Assembly (NCBI GenBank): GCA_963848495.1
Contig: CAWKDV010000002.1
Span: forward strand, 1,178,001 to 1,242,000
Source of the DNA: JAICJR01 sp963848495
GTDB taxonomy: Bacteria > Actinomycetota > Thermoleophilia > Solirubrobacterales > Thermoleophilaceae
DNA: 64,000 nt
Direction of reading: 5' to 3'
A program made the translations under genes and the position numbers. This document shows, in pieces, positions 8,906-19,690 of this stretch (the first letter of the stretch is position 1; each line of letters opens with the position of its first letter). The notes under the pieces are model-generated. The model worked only from the letters and a program-made list of their open reading frames with translations. It was not told the DNA's origin and ran no database searches.

Positions 8906-9820
8906 GTCACTTCCTTCCCCGTCCGGCTGGCCGCCCTCGTCGAGGAGCGGCGCAGCCAGATCGTCCTCGGCCTCGACCCCGATCCCGCCGCCCTGTGGCC
9001 GATCGCGGTCGAGGCCGTGCGTGGTCGCTCGGGCGGTCCCGCCGAGCTCACCGGCGCGGCCGTCGAGTTGCACTGCCGGGCCGCGATGGAGGCCGTGCGC
9101 GGCGTCTGCGTCGCGGTCAAGCCGCAGCTCGCCTGCTTCGAGCGCCTGGGCGCTCCCGGCATCGCGGCGCTGCAGGCCGTGGTGGCGGCGGCGCACGAGG
9201 CCGGCCTGCTCGTGATCGCCGACGGCAAGCGCGGCGACGTGCCGGTCACCGCCAGGGCGTACGCGCAGGCGCTCGTCGGCTCGACGCCGGGGCCGTTCGG
9301 GGAGGTTCCCGGACTCGGGGCAGACGCCTTCACGGCCAACCCGCTGCTTGGCCGGGACTCCCTGGAGCCGCTGGTCGAGGCCGCCCGGGCCGCAGGCGCC
9401 TGCTGCCTGCTGCTCGTGCGCACCTCCAACCCGGGCGCGGCCGACGTGGAGGATCTGCCGGCGCCGGACCGGCCGCTGCACGAGCGGCTCGCCGCGATCG
9501 TCGACGAGCTGGGCGTGGTGGGGGAGAGCGGCCTGGCGGACGTTGGGGCGGTCACGGGTGCCACCCGTCCGGAGATGCTCAGCCGCCTGCGCGAGCTGAT
9601 GCCGCACGCGATCTTCCTGCTGCCCGGCGTGGGCGCCCAGGGCGGCGACGTGGCGGAGCTCGGCGCGGCCTTCGCGCCCCATCCTGCGGCCGGCCTGGTC
9701 ACCGCCTCCCGCTCGATCGTGAACGCGCACGCCCAGCGCGGCGGCGACCCGGCGGAGGCGGCTCGCGCCGCCGCCGACGAGCTCCGGCAAGCTGCATGGC
9801 GGCTGTCGTCTCGGGGCTGA
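8906..9820 (+). CDS. pyrF: Orotidine 5'-phosphate decarboxylase (start uncertain)
   Basis: Last step of UMP synthesis. The protein is of the longer mycobacterial type. It contains IVLGLDPDPAALWP, VAVKPQLACFERLGAPG, the catalytic DGKRGDVP (Lys at about residue 108 from 8906) and FLLPGVGAQGGD. The frame is open from inside hup. The first canonical in-frame start is GTG 9017, but that would remove the conserved GLDPD segment and is too late. Only CTG 8927 or a non-canonical GTC 8906 (after ggagg) precede it, so a base error at the start or a rare start codon is likely. The coordinate given is approximate. Confidence 0.85.
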   Translation, partial: VTSFPVRLAALVEERRSQIVLGLDPDPAALWPIAVEAVRGRSGGPAELTGAAVELHCRAAMEAVRGVCVAVKPQLACFERLGAPGIAALQAVVAAAHEAGLLVIADGKRGDVPVTARAYAQALVGSTPGPFGEVPGLGADAFTANPLLGRDSLEPLVEAARAAGACCLLLVRTSNPGAADVEDLPAPDRPLHERLAAIVDELGVVGESGLADVGAVTGATRPEMLSRLRELMPHAIFLLPGVGAQGGDVAELGAAFAPHPAAGLVTASRSIVNAHAQRGGDPAEAARAAADELRQAAWRLSSRG

Positions 9821-9921
9821 AACAGCCAAAAAGCTTCACAACCCGCCCCTGAAGCTCCAACATACGTCCATCTCGGCGGACGCCTCTTCAGGCCCTTCGC
9901 CGTACCTACGACGCAAGGGGT

Positions 9922-11142
9922 GTGGCACGGCTTTCACCCCTCCTGGCGGTCGCGCTGACAGGCCTCCTCGCGCTGGCAGCTCCTGCCTCTGCAGGAATCT
10001 TCGGCACCCAGCCGCTCGACATCTCGGTCGGTCCCCACGGCGAGGGAGCCAACGGCCCCTCAGGCCACGCGGCGATCTCCGGCGACGACCGCAAGGCGCG
10101 CCTCGTGGCCTTCGACTCCTTCGCCTCGAACCTCGTCGGAAACGACCGCAACGGCGTCGAGGACGTCTTCGTCTGGAGCCGCCCGCGCGGCATGGCCGGC
10201 ATCACGCTCGCCCAGCCGGCGCGCCCCTCGGGAGGGCTCACGCGCGTGAGCGTCTCCTCGAGCGGGCAGAAGGGCAACGGCCCCTCGTCAGCCCCGGCGC
10301 TCGACGGCTCGATGCGCAGCGCCCCGCACTGCGTCGCCTTCCAGTCCGAGGCCTCCAACCTCTCGCGCGCGGACGGCGACAGCGTCTCCGACGTCTTCGT
10401 CCGCGACCTGCGCCGCCGCCAGACCATGCTCGTCTCGCGCGGTGTCGGCTTCCCCGCCTCGCATCCGGCCATCGACGGAAGCTGCCACGTGGTCGCCTTC
10501 CAGGCGGGCGGCTACGTCTACCTCGCCCGCATCCGCGGCAACCGCGCGCCGCGCGTGCTCGGCCATGGCGGCTCGCCCGCCTTCTCGCGCGACGGCAGCG
10601 CGCTCGTCTGGACCGACCGCGGCACGGTGATGCTGCGCGCCGGCGGCCGCACCGTCCGAGTGGCCACGAACGCGAGCGACCCGCAGGTGTCGGACTTCAC
10701 GTCCGGCTGGTGGGGCGTCGTCTTCCAGACCTCCTCGAAGCTCGCCGGGAACGACACCAACCCGGGCATGGACGTCTACATGCGCAAGGTCGGCCGCAGC
10801 GGCGGCGCGACCGGCACCGACCTGATCTCGGCCACGCACCGCGGCGGCTCCAGCCTCGGCGGCTCGAGCCTGGCGGGCGGCATCAGCTCCTACGGCGTGG
10901 CCCGCGGCATCGTGACCTTCGCCACCACGCGCGGCGACGAGACCCTCTATTACCGCAACAACCACACCGGCCACATCGACGACCTGGCGCACGCCTGGGG
11001 CGGCACGATCTTCGGCGTCGCGACGAGCGCTCGCGCCAACTTCGTGGCCTTCAGCTCGACCTACCCGCACTTCAGGTACGACCACAACGGCTCGCGCCAG
11101 GACGTCTTCTTCAAGTCCCTGGTCGACGGCGAGCCCCTGTAG
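9922..11142 (+). CDS. Secreted TolB/PD40-like beta-propeller protein
   Basis: A 406-residue exported protein of unknown function. GTG 9922 gives a clear signal peptide (LSPLLAVALTGLLALAAPASA, cleavage probable after ASA). The remainder contains repeated blades of the type VAFDSFASNLVGNDRNGVED, VFVWSR / CVAFQSEASNLSRADGDS / VVFQTSSKLAGNDTNPGMD / VAFSSTYPHFRYDHNGSRQ, each followed by a V(F/Y) strand. That pattern (xFxSxAxNLxxxDxNxxxDVF) is common in actinobacterial PD40/TolB-like propellers that may bind extracellular ligands. No catalytic motif is evident. A heptamer hairpin lies immediately after the stop. Confidence 0.75.
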   Translation: MARLSPLLAVALTGLLALAAPASAGIFGTQPLDISVGPHGEGANGPSGHAAISGDDRKARLVAFDSFASNLVGNDRNGVEDVFVWSRPRGMAGITLAQPARPSGGLTRVSVSSSGQKGNGPSSAPALDGSMRSAPHCVAFQSEASNLSRADGDSVSDVFVRDLRRRQTMLVSRGVGFPASHPAIDGSCHVVAFQAGGYVYLARIRGNRAPRVLGHGGSPAFSRDGSALVWTDRGTVMLRAGGRTVRVATNASDPQVSDFTSGWWGVVFQTSSKLAGNDTNPGMDVYMRKVGRSGGATGTDLISATHRGGSSLGGSSLAGGISSYGVARGIVTFATTRGDETLYYRNNHTGHIDDLAHAWGGTIFGVATSARANFVAFSSTYPHFRYDHNGSRQDVFFKSLVDGEPL

Positions 11143-11143
11143 G

Positions 11144-11213
11144 ACTGCGGACTGCGGATTGCGGACTGCGGCAACGACCAAAACTCCGCAGTCCGCAGTC
11201 CGCAGTCTGCAAT
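11144..11213. repeat. Inverted heptamer array R1 (actgcgg)
   Basis: Left arm 11144-11171 is four tandem 7-mers (actgcgg, actgcgg, attgcgg, actgcgg). A 14-nt loop follows at 11172-11185. The right arm at 11186-11213 is ccgcagt three times plus ctgcaat, the reverse complement of the left units. The array starts 1 nt after the stop of the secreted propeller gene and can fold into a stem of about 28 bp. It may act as a terminator, but there is no U-run. Confidence 0.9.
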
Positions 11214-11260
11214 CTGGGCTGCATTACCCGCCTCGCGCCCCCACTACCATCGGTCCAGCG

Positions 11261-11584
11261 ATGAAGACACGTCGCTCGCGGAGCCCTGTTCGCCTTCTGG
11301 CGCCGCTCGCCCTGATCGCATTCGGGGTTGCGTTCGTCCTCGTCCTGTCGAACTCCGGAGTCGACAAGGGGCAGTCGCGGGCCACCCCTCCGACGACCGC
11401 GACCGGCACCACCGGGCCGGTCAACAAATACGCCCATAGGCGCCGCTACACCGTGCGCACGGGCGACACGCTCGGGGGCATCGCGGAGAAGACGGGCGTG
11501 GCCGTGACCTCGCTCGAGGATCTGAACCCGGGGCTCGACCCGCAGGCCCTGGTCACCGGCCAGAAGATAAAACTGCGCGAGTGA
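11261..11584 (+). CDS. Membrane-anchored LysM domain protein
   Basis: A 107-residue protein with a basic N-terminus, one membrane helix or signal anchor (LLAPLALIAFGVAFVLVLS, residues 11-29), a Thr/Gly linker and a C-terminal LysM domain (YTVRTGDTLGGIAEKTGVAV then LNPGLDPQALVTGQKIKL). LysM binds N-acetylglucosamine in peptidoglycan, so the protein probably sits on the outer face of the membrane contacting the wall. Its stop overlaps the carboxypeptidase start (GTGA at 11581), linking both to wall maturation. Confidence 0.85.
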   Translation: MKTRRSRSPVRLLAPLALIAFGVAFVLVLSNSGVDKGQSRATPPTTATGTTGPVNKYAHRRRYTVRTGDTLGGIAEKTGVAVTSLEDLNPGLDPQALVTGQKIKLRE

Positions 11585-12804
11585 CCTCTCGCGCAGCAGG
11601 GATCCTGGCGAGCGTCGCGGTCGCGGCCGTGCTGCTCGCTCCGGCAGGCGTCGCAGGAGCCGCCGCGCCGGCGCCGCCGCACCTGAGCGCGAAGGCGGCG
11701 ATCGTCATCGACGCCCGCTCCGGCGCCGTGCTGTTCCAGAAGCACACCGGCGCCAGGCGCGCGATCGCCAGCACCACCAAGCTGATGACCGCCCTGATCG
11801 TGCTCGAGAAGACCAAGCAGAGCCAGGTCTTCACGGCCCCCGCCTACCACCCGGGCCCCGCCGAGTCGCTCATCGGACTGCACCAGGGCGAGCGCATGAG
11901 CGTGCACGACCTGCTGCGCGCGATGCTGCTGCCGAGCGCCAACGACGCGGCGCACGCGCTCGCCGTGCGGGTTGGCCACACGGAGGCGCGCTTCGTCCGC
12001 CTGATGAACTCGGAGGCGAAGTCGCTCGGCCTGACCGGCACCCACTACTCCACGCCGATCGGCCTCGACGACCCGCACAACTACTCGACCGCGCGCAACC
12101 TCGCCCGCCTGGCGATGATCGACATGCGCAACCCGAGCTTCGCGCGCATCGTCGGCCTGTCGCGCGCCGAGCTGACCACCGGCGCGCACCCGCGGCTCGT
12201 CGTCAACCGCAACGACCTGGTGGCGGACTACAAGTGGATCGACGGCGTGAAGACGGGCCACACGCTCGACGCGGGCTACGTGCTCGTCGGCGCCGGGCAT
12301 TCCCACGGCGCGCAGGTGATCAGCGTCGTCCTCGGCGATCCGACCGAGGGCACGCGCGACGCCGACACGCTCGCGCTGCTCCGCTACGGCCTCGCTCAGT
12401 ACAAGCGTGTGCGGCCGCTGATCGCGGGGCACGCCGTGACGCGCGTGAAGGTCCACTGGCACGGCGAGCGGGCCGCGCTGGTGCCCACCCGCGGCGTCGC
12501 GCTCACGCTGCGCCGTGGCACTCCGCTGAGCGTGAAGGTCGCGGCACCGGGGCAGCTCGACGGGCCGCTGCCGGCCCGCCGCCAGGTCGGCCAGGTGCGC
12601 GTGCTGGTGGGCGGGAAGGTGGTGCGGACCGTGCCGCTCGTCACCGCCGCGGAGGTGCCGGGGGCGAGCTTCATGCGCAAACTGTCAGACACGGTTGGTG
12701 CGGTGCTCCTGACCATCGCAGTGCTTGCCGTCCTGATCGCCTGTACGCTCGTGGCACTGAGAGCACGCGCCATACGCCTCCAGCGAGCCAGGTCAGCGCG
12801 ATGA
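11581..12804 (+). CDS. dacA: D-alanyl-D-alanine carboxypeptidase (S11 penicillin-binding protein)
   Basis: Trims the terminal D-Ala of peptidoglycan stem peptides outside the cell. GTG 11581 gives a signal peptide (GILASVAVAAVLLAPAGVAG). The three penicillin-binding motifs are present: SxxK at 64-67 (STTK), SxN at 119-121 (SAN) and KTG at about 224-226. A C-terminal membrane helix (AVLLTIAVLAVLIACTLVAL) plus a basic tail anchors it, as in PBP5 relatives. It is coupled to the LysM gene upstream and its stop overlaps the ATG of the kinase gene downstream (ATGA at 12801). Confidence 0.92.
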   Translation: MTSRAAGILASVAVAAVLLAPAGVAGAAAPAPPHLSAKAAIVIDARSGAVLFQKHTGARRAIASTTKLMTALIVLEKTKQSQVFTAPAYHPGPAESLIGLHQGERMSVHDLLRAMLLPSANDAAHALAVRVGHTEARFVRLMNSEAKSLGLTGTHYSTPIGLDDPHNYSTARNLARLAMIDMRNPSFARIVGLSRAELTTGAHPRLVVNRNDLVADYKWIDGVKTGHTLDAGYVLVGAGHSHGAQVISVVLGDPTEGTRDADTLALLRYGLAQYKRVRPLIAGHAVTRVKVHWHGERAALVPTRGVALTLRRGTPLSVKVAAPGQLDGPLPARRQVGQVRVLVGGKVVRTVPLVTAAEVPGASFMRKLSDTVGAVLLTIAVLAVLIACTLVALRARAIRLQRARSAR

Positions 12805-13763
12805 TCATCACGGTCACACTCAACGCCGCGATAGACAAGACACTCGCGGTCCCGAACTTCCGTCTGGGCCGCCGCCACCGGGCTGTCGAGCAGACCTCGA
12901 TGGCGGGCGGCAAGGGCGTGAACGTCGCCCGCGCGCTGAAGGCGCTCGGCCAGCCGGTGATCGCGACCGGGGTCGCCGGCGGCCCCAACGGCACCCGCAT
13001 CATCGAGCAGCTCACGGAGGAGGCGATCCTCAGCGACTTCGTCCGCATCCGCGAGGAGTCGCGCATGTCCACCGCGGTGGTCGACCCGACCTCGGGCGAG
13101 CAGACCGAGATCAACGAGCGCGGACCCTCGATCACGGAGGCGGAGCTCGAGCTGTTCGTGGACAAGCTGCTCTACCTGGCCAAGGGCGCCGGGCTGTGCG
13201 TCTTCAGCGGCAGCCTCCCCCGCGGCGTCGACGCCGACGTGTACGCGCGCCTGATCCAGGAGCTCCACAAGCTCGGCGTCACCACCGTGCTCGACTCGGA
13301 GGGCGACGCCATGCTGCTCGGTACGCGTGCAGAGCCCACGGTCGTCTCGCCGAACGAGCTCGAGGCCGAGGAGCTCGTCGGGCACGAGTTCGCCGACGAT
13401 GAGGACCGGCTCACCGGCCTGCGCGAGATCGTCGAGCTGGGTGCGCGTGAGGCGATCATGACCCTCCCGCACGGCTGCATCGGACTGATCGGCGAGCCGG
13501 ACCCGCAGCTCTACCGCGTCACGCTCGACCCACTGGAGCCGGTGTCGGCGGTCGGCTCAGGCGACGCCTTCCTGGCGGGCTACGTGGCCGCGCGGTACGG
13601 CGGCAGCCCGCCGGCCGAGTGCCTGCGCTTCGCCGTCGCCTGCGGCGCGGAGTCGACTCAGCACTTCGGCGCCGGCGTGCTCGACCCACGCGAGGTCGAT
13701 CGCCTGCTGCCGGAGGTGCGCGTCGAGGCCGTGGGACACACGGCGGTCGAGACCAGCCAGTAG
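12801..13763 (+). CDS. 1-phosphofructokinase-like PfkB sugar kinase
   Basis: A 320-residue ribokinase-fold (PfkB) sugar kinase of the 1-phosphofructokinase/6-phosphofructokinase II/tagatose-6-P kinase group. It opens MIITVTLNAAIDKTL, carries the GGKGVNVARAL signature at about residues 36-46 and the second PfkB signature with catalytic Asp in GSGDAFLAGYVAA at about 252. The substrate could be fructose-1-P, fructose-6-P or tagatose-6-P; no PTS or transporter gene is adjacent, which argues against a dedicated fruBKA operon. Start overlaps the dacA stop. Confidence 0.85.
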   Translation: MIITVTLNAAIDKTLAVPNFRLGRRHRAVEQTSMAGGKGVNVARALKALGQPVIATGVAGGPNGTRIIEQLTEEAILSDFVRIREESRMSTAVVDPTSGEQTEINERGPSITEAELELFVDKLLYLAKGAGLCVFSGSLPRGVDADVYARLIQELHKLGVTTVLDSEGDAMLLGTRAEPTVVSPNELEAEELVGHEFADDEDRLTGLREIVELGAREAIMTLPHGCIGLIGEPDPQLYRVTLDPLEPVSAVGSGDAFLAGYVAARYGGSPPAECLRFAVACGAESTQHFGAGVLDPREVDRLLPEVRVEAVGHTAVETSQ

Positions 13764-13795
13764 GTCACCTGTCTGACCCGCGGGCCCGAGGCCAC

Positions 13796-13819
13796 GTTTG
13801 CGGGGCCCGAGATGGGCAA
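13796..13819 (+). promoter_or_regulatory. Candidate SigB/SigF-type promoter before the sigma gene
   Basis: GTTT at 13796-13799, a 14-nt spacer and GGGCAA at 13814-13819 match the GTTT-N14-17-GGGWA pattern recognised by SigB/SigF-group sigma factors. The gene 150 bp downstream encodes such a factor, so autoregulation is possible. In GC-rich DNA such a match can arise by chance. Confidence 0.4.
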
Positions 13820-13967
13820 CAACTGAGACGAGGTCTGGCCAGGTGGCCGGGCGTGCCGGCCCCGCGGCGCTTCCACTGCCTGGCAGATGGGCCTCGTCGA
13901 GACGGGACCGCTGGCCATCGATTGGGGCGCTCTCCGGATCTTCTTCCCGAAGTGAACGAGAGGATCC

Positions 13968-14849
13968 ATGGCCACAGCATCCAGACAGCGACCGCCCCGG
14001 CACCGGGTCGCGCCCAGCCAAGGGGCGGCACCGAGGGTCGAATTCGTCAACCGCCGCTTCAACTCGGAGCACGGTGCCACGCGAACTGCTCAGCGCAAGC
14101 AGGAGGAGCGCCTCTTCGAGCTCTACCTGACGGAGGGCGACATGGCCGCCCGCGACCAGCTGATCGAGCGCTTCCTGCCGCTCGCCAAGCGGCTGGCGCG
14201 CCGCTACGAGCGGGCGAGCGAACCGCTCGAGGACCTGATCCAGGTGGCCTCGGTCGGCCTCGTCAAGGCGATCGATCGCTTCGAGCCGGGGCAGGGCTCG
14301 AGCTTTTCGAGCTACGCCGTGCCGACCATCCTCGGCGAGCTCAAACGGCACTTCCGCGACGCCGGCTGGGCGCTTCACGTGCCGCGCGGCATGCAGGAGC
14401 GCGTGCTCAGGGTGAACGAGGCGGTGGAGCGGCTGTCCGGTCCGGCCGGCGGCTCGCCCACGCCGCAGAGGGTCGCCACAGAGCTGGGCATGCCGGTCGA
14501 GGACGTGCTCGAGGCGATGGAGGCGGCGGCGGCCTACGACACGATCTCGCTGGACGCCCCGCTGCGCTCGAGCGAGGACGAGGGCTCGAACCTGGGAGAC
14601 GCCGTCGGCGACGTCGACGACCGCCTCGACCTGGTGGAGCACAGCGCCACCCTCAGCCGGGTCCTGCGGGCCATGCCGGAGCGAGAGCGCACGATCCTCT
14701 TCCTGCGCTTCGCCGAGGGGCTGACCCAGGTGGAGATCGCCGAGCGGGTGGGCATCTCGCAGATGCACGTCTCGCGGCTGATCCGCCGCGCGCTCGAACG
14801 GCTGCGGGTCGTGGCCGGCGCCGGGCCGGGGCTCGGGGCGGCCGCCTAG
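13968..14849 (+). CDS. RNA polymerase sigma factor, SigB/SigF group
   Basis: Alternative sigma-70 factor, group 3 (SigB/SigF/SigG-like), 293 residues. Sigma-2: RDQLIERFLPLAKRLARRY and EDLIQVASVGLVKAIDRFE, then FSSYAVPTILGELKRHFRD. Sigma-3 in the middle (PTPQRVATELGMPVEDVL). Sigma-4 helix-turn-helix near the C-terminus (LTQVEIAERVGISQMHVSRL). The first 40 residues are a basic, disordered-looking extension. ATG 13968 follows gagagga. No anti-sigma or anti-anti-sigma gene lies nearby, so its control must come from elsewhere; such factors usually drive general stress responses. Confidence 0.9.
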   Translation: MATASRQRPPRHRVAPSQGAAPRVEFVNRRFNSEHGATRTAQRKQEERLFELYLTEGDMAARDQLIERFLPLAKRLARRYERASEPLEDLIQVASVGLVKAIDRFEPGQGSSFSSYAVPTILGELKRHFRDAGWALHVPRGMQERVLRVNEAVERLSGPAGGSPTPQRVATELGMPVEDVLEAMEAAAAYDTISLDAPLRSSEDEGSNLGDAVGDVDDRLDLVEHSATLSRVLRAMPERERTILFLRFAEGLTQVEIAERVGISQMHVSRLIRRALERLRVVAGAGPGLGAAA

Positions 14850-14944
14850 GAAGCCCGCAAGCTGCGGATTTTCGAGCTCCGGGGCGGCGCGGCGGCCCGT
14901 TGGTATCGTCCTTTTCGGTCCGCCGCCGAACATAGGATGCCGCC

Positions 14945-16176
14945 ATGGAAGTTGAGATCGGTCGAGGTAAGAAGGGCCGTCGCGCCTACGGCTTCGACGA
15001 CATCGCCATCGTCCCGTCCCGTCGCACCAGGGACCCCGACGACATCGACATCACCTGGACGCTCGGTCCCTACCGGTTCGAGTTGCCGCTGCTCGCGTCC
15101 GCGATGGACGGGGTCGTTTCGCCCGAGACGGCCGGGATCATCGGCAAGCTCGGTGGCCTGGCCGTGCTCAACCTCGAGGGCATCTTCACGCGCTACGAGG
15201 ACGCCGACGACGAGCTGGAGCGCATCTCGGAGCTGCCGCGCGACCACGCCACGGCGGAGATGCAGAGCATCTACCGCGAGCCGGTCAAGCCGGAGCTGAT
15301 CGCCCAGCGCATCCGCGAGATCAAGGAGGAGGGCGTCGTCTGCGCCGGCTCTCTCACGCCGCAGCGCGTGCGCGACTACTACGAGATCGCGCTCGAGGCG
15401 GGGCTCGACATCCTGGTCATCCAGGGCACGGTCATCTCGGCCGAGCACGTCTCCACCACCAGCGAGCCGCTCAACCTCAAGCAGTTCATCAAGGAGGTGC
15501 CGGTGCCGGTCGTGGTCGGCGGCTGCGCCTCCTACTCCACCGGCCTCCACCTCATGCGCACCGGCGCGGTGGCCGTGCTCGTGGGCGTCGGCCCGGGTGC
15601 CGCCTGCACCACGCGCGGCGTGCTCGGCATCGGCGTGCCGCAGGCCACGGCGATCGCCGACGTCCAGGCGGCCCGCTCGCAGCACATGCTCGAGACGGGC
15701 GACTACGTGAAGGTCATCGCCGACGGCGGGATGCGCAACGGCGGTGACATCGCCAAGGCCTTCGCCTGCGGGGCGGACGCCGTGATGATCGGCTCGCCGC
15801 TCGCCCGCGCCTACGAGGCGCCGGGCCACGGCTACCACTGGGGCATGGCCACCTTCCATCCGTCGCTGCCGCGCGGCGCGCGCGTCCAGACCGCTCAGAA
15901 CGGCACGCTCGAGCAGATCCTGATGGGTCCGGCCCACGAGAACGACGGCACGTTCAACCTGATGGGCAGCCTGCGCACGTCGATGGCCACCTGCGGCTAC
16001 GAGGACATCCCCTCGTTCCACCGCGCGGAGGTCATGGTGGCGCCGGCGCTCCAGACGGAGGGCAAGCAGCTGCAGCGCGAGCAGGCGGTGGGCATGGGTG
16101 CCACCGCGGCGGCCGCCGCGGCGCCGCCCGAAAACGGCAACGGGGCCGTGTCGGCGGATCCGGCGCTCGTCGGAGA

Positions 16177-16180
<4 letters not shown>
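14945..16180 (+). CDS. guaB3: GuaB3-family IMP dehydrogenase-related protein
   Basis: A 411-residue TIM-barrel protein of the IMPDH/GMP reductase superfamily lacking the CBS (Bateman) insert, which places it in the GuaB3 group. The catalytic loop Cys is at about residue 221 in GPGAACTTRGVLGIG. Other hallmarks: SRRTRDPDDIDITWTLGPY, PLLASAMDGVVSP, IADGGMRNGGDIAKAFACG. Cyanobacterial GuaB3 has been reported to be a GMP reductase, so salvage (GMP to IMP) rather than IMP oxidation is possible. The Ala/Gly-rich C-terminus looks disordered. Its stop overlaps the guaA GTG by 4 nt. Confidence 0.9.
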
Positions 16181-17811
<1,631 letters not shown>

Positions 17812-17816
<5 letters not shown>

Positions 17817-19131
17817 GCAGCTCTTCTTCCGCCGCCTGACCGCTGATCAGCCTCGCTCCACGCCCGTGCGTGAAGAAGCTGAACGACCAGCGCATGAAGA
17901 CGATCAGGCGGTTCTGGAAGCTCTCCAGGTACCAGAGGTGCACGAACAGCCAGGTGAGCCAGGCCAGCACCCCGCTGAGCTTGAGGCCCTTGATGTCGGC
18001 CACCGCGGACGCGCGGCCGATCGTGGCCAGGTTGCCCTTGTCGATGTAGTGGAACGGCTTCGTCTCACGGCCGCGTAGGCGGTCGCGCACCAGCCGGCCC
18101 GCGTAGCGGCCCTGCTGCATCGCAACCGGCGCGACCCCCGGAAACGTGACGGGCTCGCCGTCGCTGCCCCGCACGCGCACCATGTCTCCCAGCACGATCA
18201 GCTCGGGGTGGCCGGGCAGGGTGAGGTCGGGCTCGGCGGTCACGCGGCCGGCGCGGTCGCGCTCGGCGCCGGTCAGCTCGCCCAGGCGGCCGGCCAGGCC
18301 GGACGCGGTCACGCCGGCTGCCCAGATCACCGTGCGGGCAGGGATCGACTCCCGCGAGCCGTCCGATTCGACCATCACGGAGAGGTCGTCGAGGTCGACC
18401 ACGGTCGCGTTCAGCATCGGTGTCACGCCGAGCCGCTCCAGGGAGCGAGCGGCTTTCGCGGAGAGCTTGGGCGGGAAGGTCGTCAGCACGCGGTCGGCCG
18501 CCTCGACGAGCAGCACGCGGCCGGTGCTCGGGTCGATGTTGCGGAAGTCGCCCTTCAGGGTGTCGCGGGCCAGCTCCCCGATCTGGCCGGCCATCTCCAC
18601 GCCGGTCGGGCCGGCGCCGACCACGACGAAGGTCAGCCAGGCGGCGCGCGCCGCCGGATCGGTCTCCACCTCGGCAGCCTCGAAGGCTGCGAGGATGCGC
18701 CCGCGCACGAGCAGCGCGCTCTCGAGCGATTTCACCTCGTGCGCGTGCTCGCTCCAGCTCTCGTGGCCGAAGTAGGAGTAGCGCGAGCCCCCGGACACGA
18801 TCAGCGTGTCGTACTCGAGGAACTCGGGCGCCGGGACGCCGGCCACCGGCCGCAGCAGCACGCGGCGCTGGTCGAGGTCGAAGTCGCAGACGTCGCCCAG
18901 CACCACGCGTACGTTGCGGTGCCGCTTGAAGATCGCTCGGAGTGGATAGGCGATCTCTCCGGGCGAGAGGGCGCCGGTCGCCACCTGGTAGGTGAGCGGC
19001 TGGAACAGGTGGAAGTTGCGCCGGTCGACGAGCGTGATCTCCACCGGCGCGCGCGCGACCTTCATCACTGCCTGGATGCCGCCGAAGCCGCCGCCGACGA
19101 CCACGACGCGGTGGACGTTCGTGTCAGCCAT
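17812..19131 (-). CDS. ndh: Type II NADH dehydrogenase (NDH-2)
   Basis: Single-subunit, non-proton-pumping NADH:quinone oxidoreductase on the inner face of the membrane. ATG 19131 gives an immediate FAD-binding Rossmann motif (RVVVVGGGFGGIQAV). A second nucleotide-binding motif (VVVGAGPTGVEMAGQI) is near residue 165, and the family block PVTFPGVAPVAMQQGRYAG is in the C-terminal third. A C-terminal amphipathic or hydrophobic stretch (SGVLAWLTWLFVHLWYL) would anchor it to the membrane. Length 439 residues, normal. It likely feeds quinones for the oxidase encoded at 44-48 kb. Confidence 0.92.
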
Positions 19132-19196
19132 TGCCGCGGCCACGGTAGCGCGCAGGCGCCAGCCAGGCCCGCCCGGCACTGGATAGGCTGCCGCCC

Positions 19197-19664
19197 GTGT
19201 TCCGGAACATCCTCGTGGCCTACGACGGCTCGACGCACGCCGACCGCGCCCTGGACGAGGCAATCGACCTCGCGCGTTCGGGCGGCGCGTCGCTGACGCT
19301 CGCCGGCGTGGCGCCCGAGCTGTCGCCGTGGCTGCTCGCGCCGGCCGGGATGGCGCCGCCGGAGAACCTCGGCGCGCTGCAGGAGGAGATCGCCCGCGAC
19401 TCCAGGACCATGCTCGAGCAGGCGGCGTCGCGTATCCCGTCCGAGGTGCCGTCGAGCGTCGTGCTGCTCGAGGGCCGTCCCGCCACCGCGCTGCTCGCCC
19501 AGCAGCGGCAGGGTGGGCACGACCTCGTGGTGATGGGCTCGCGGGGTCGCGGCGAGCTGCGCTCGATGCTGCTCGGCAGCGTCAGCCACGCGGTGCTGCA
19601 GGGCAGCTCGGTGCCGGTGCTGGTCGTGCACCTGCCGGGCGACCCCCCGGCCGACCCGGTTTAG
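19197..19664 (+). CDS. Universal stress protein (UspA family)
   Basis: A 155-residue single-domain Usp. It opens FRNILVAYDGSTHADRALD, where the Asp binds ATP in the ATP-binding subclass, and carries the matching C-terminal G-2x-G-9x-G(S/T) signature in GSRGRGELRSMLLGSVSHAV. The protein is therefore probably an ATP-binding Usp. GTG 19197 is the start; it is divergent from ndh, with 65 bp between the starts holding both promoters. Role in a specific stress is unknown. Confidence 0.9.
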   Translation: MFRNILVAYDGSTHADRALDEAIDLARSGGASLTLAGVAPELSPWLLAPAGMAPPENLGALQEEIARDSRTMLEQAASRIPSEVPSSVVLLEGRPATALLAQQRQGGHDLVVMGSRGRGELRSMLLGSVSHAVLQGSSVPVLVVHLPGDPPADPV

Positions 19665-19690
19665 CCCAAGGCCCGCACTACGCTTGGCTC

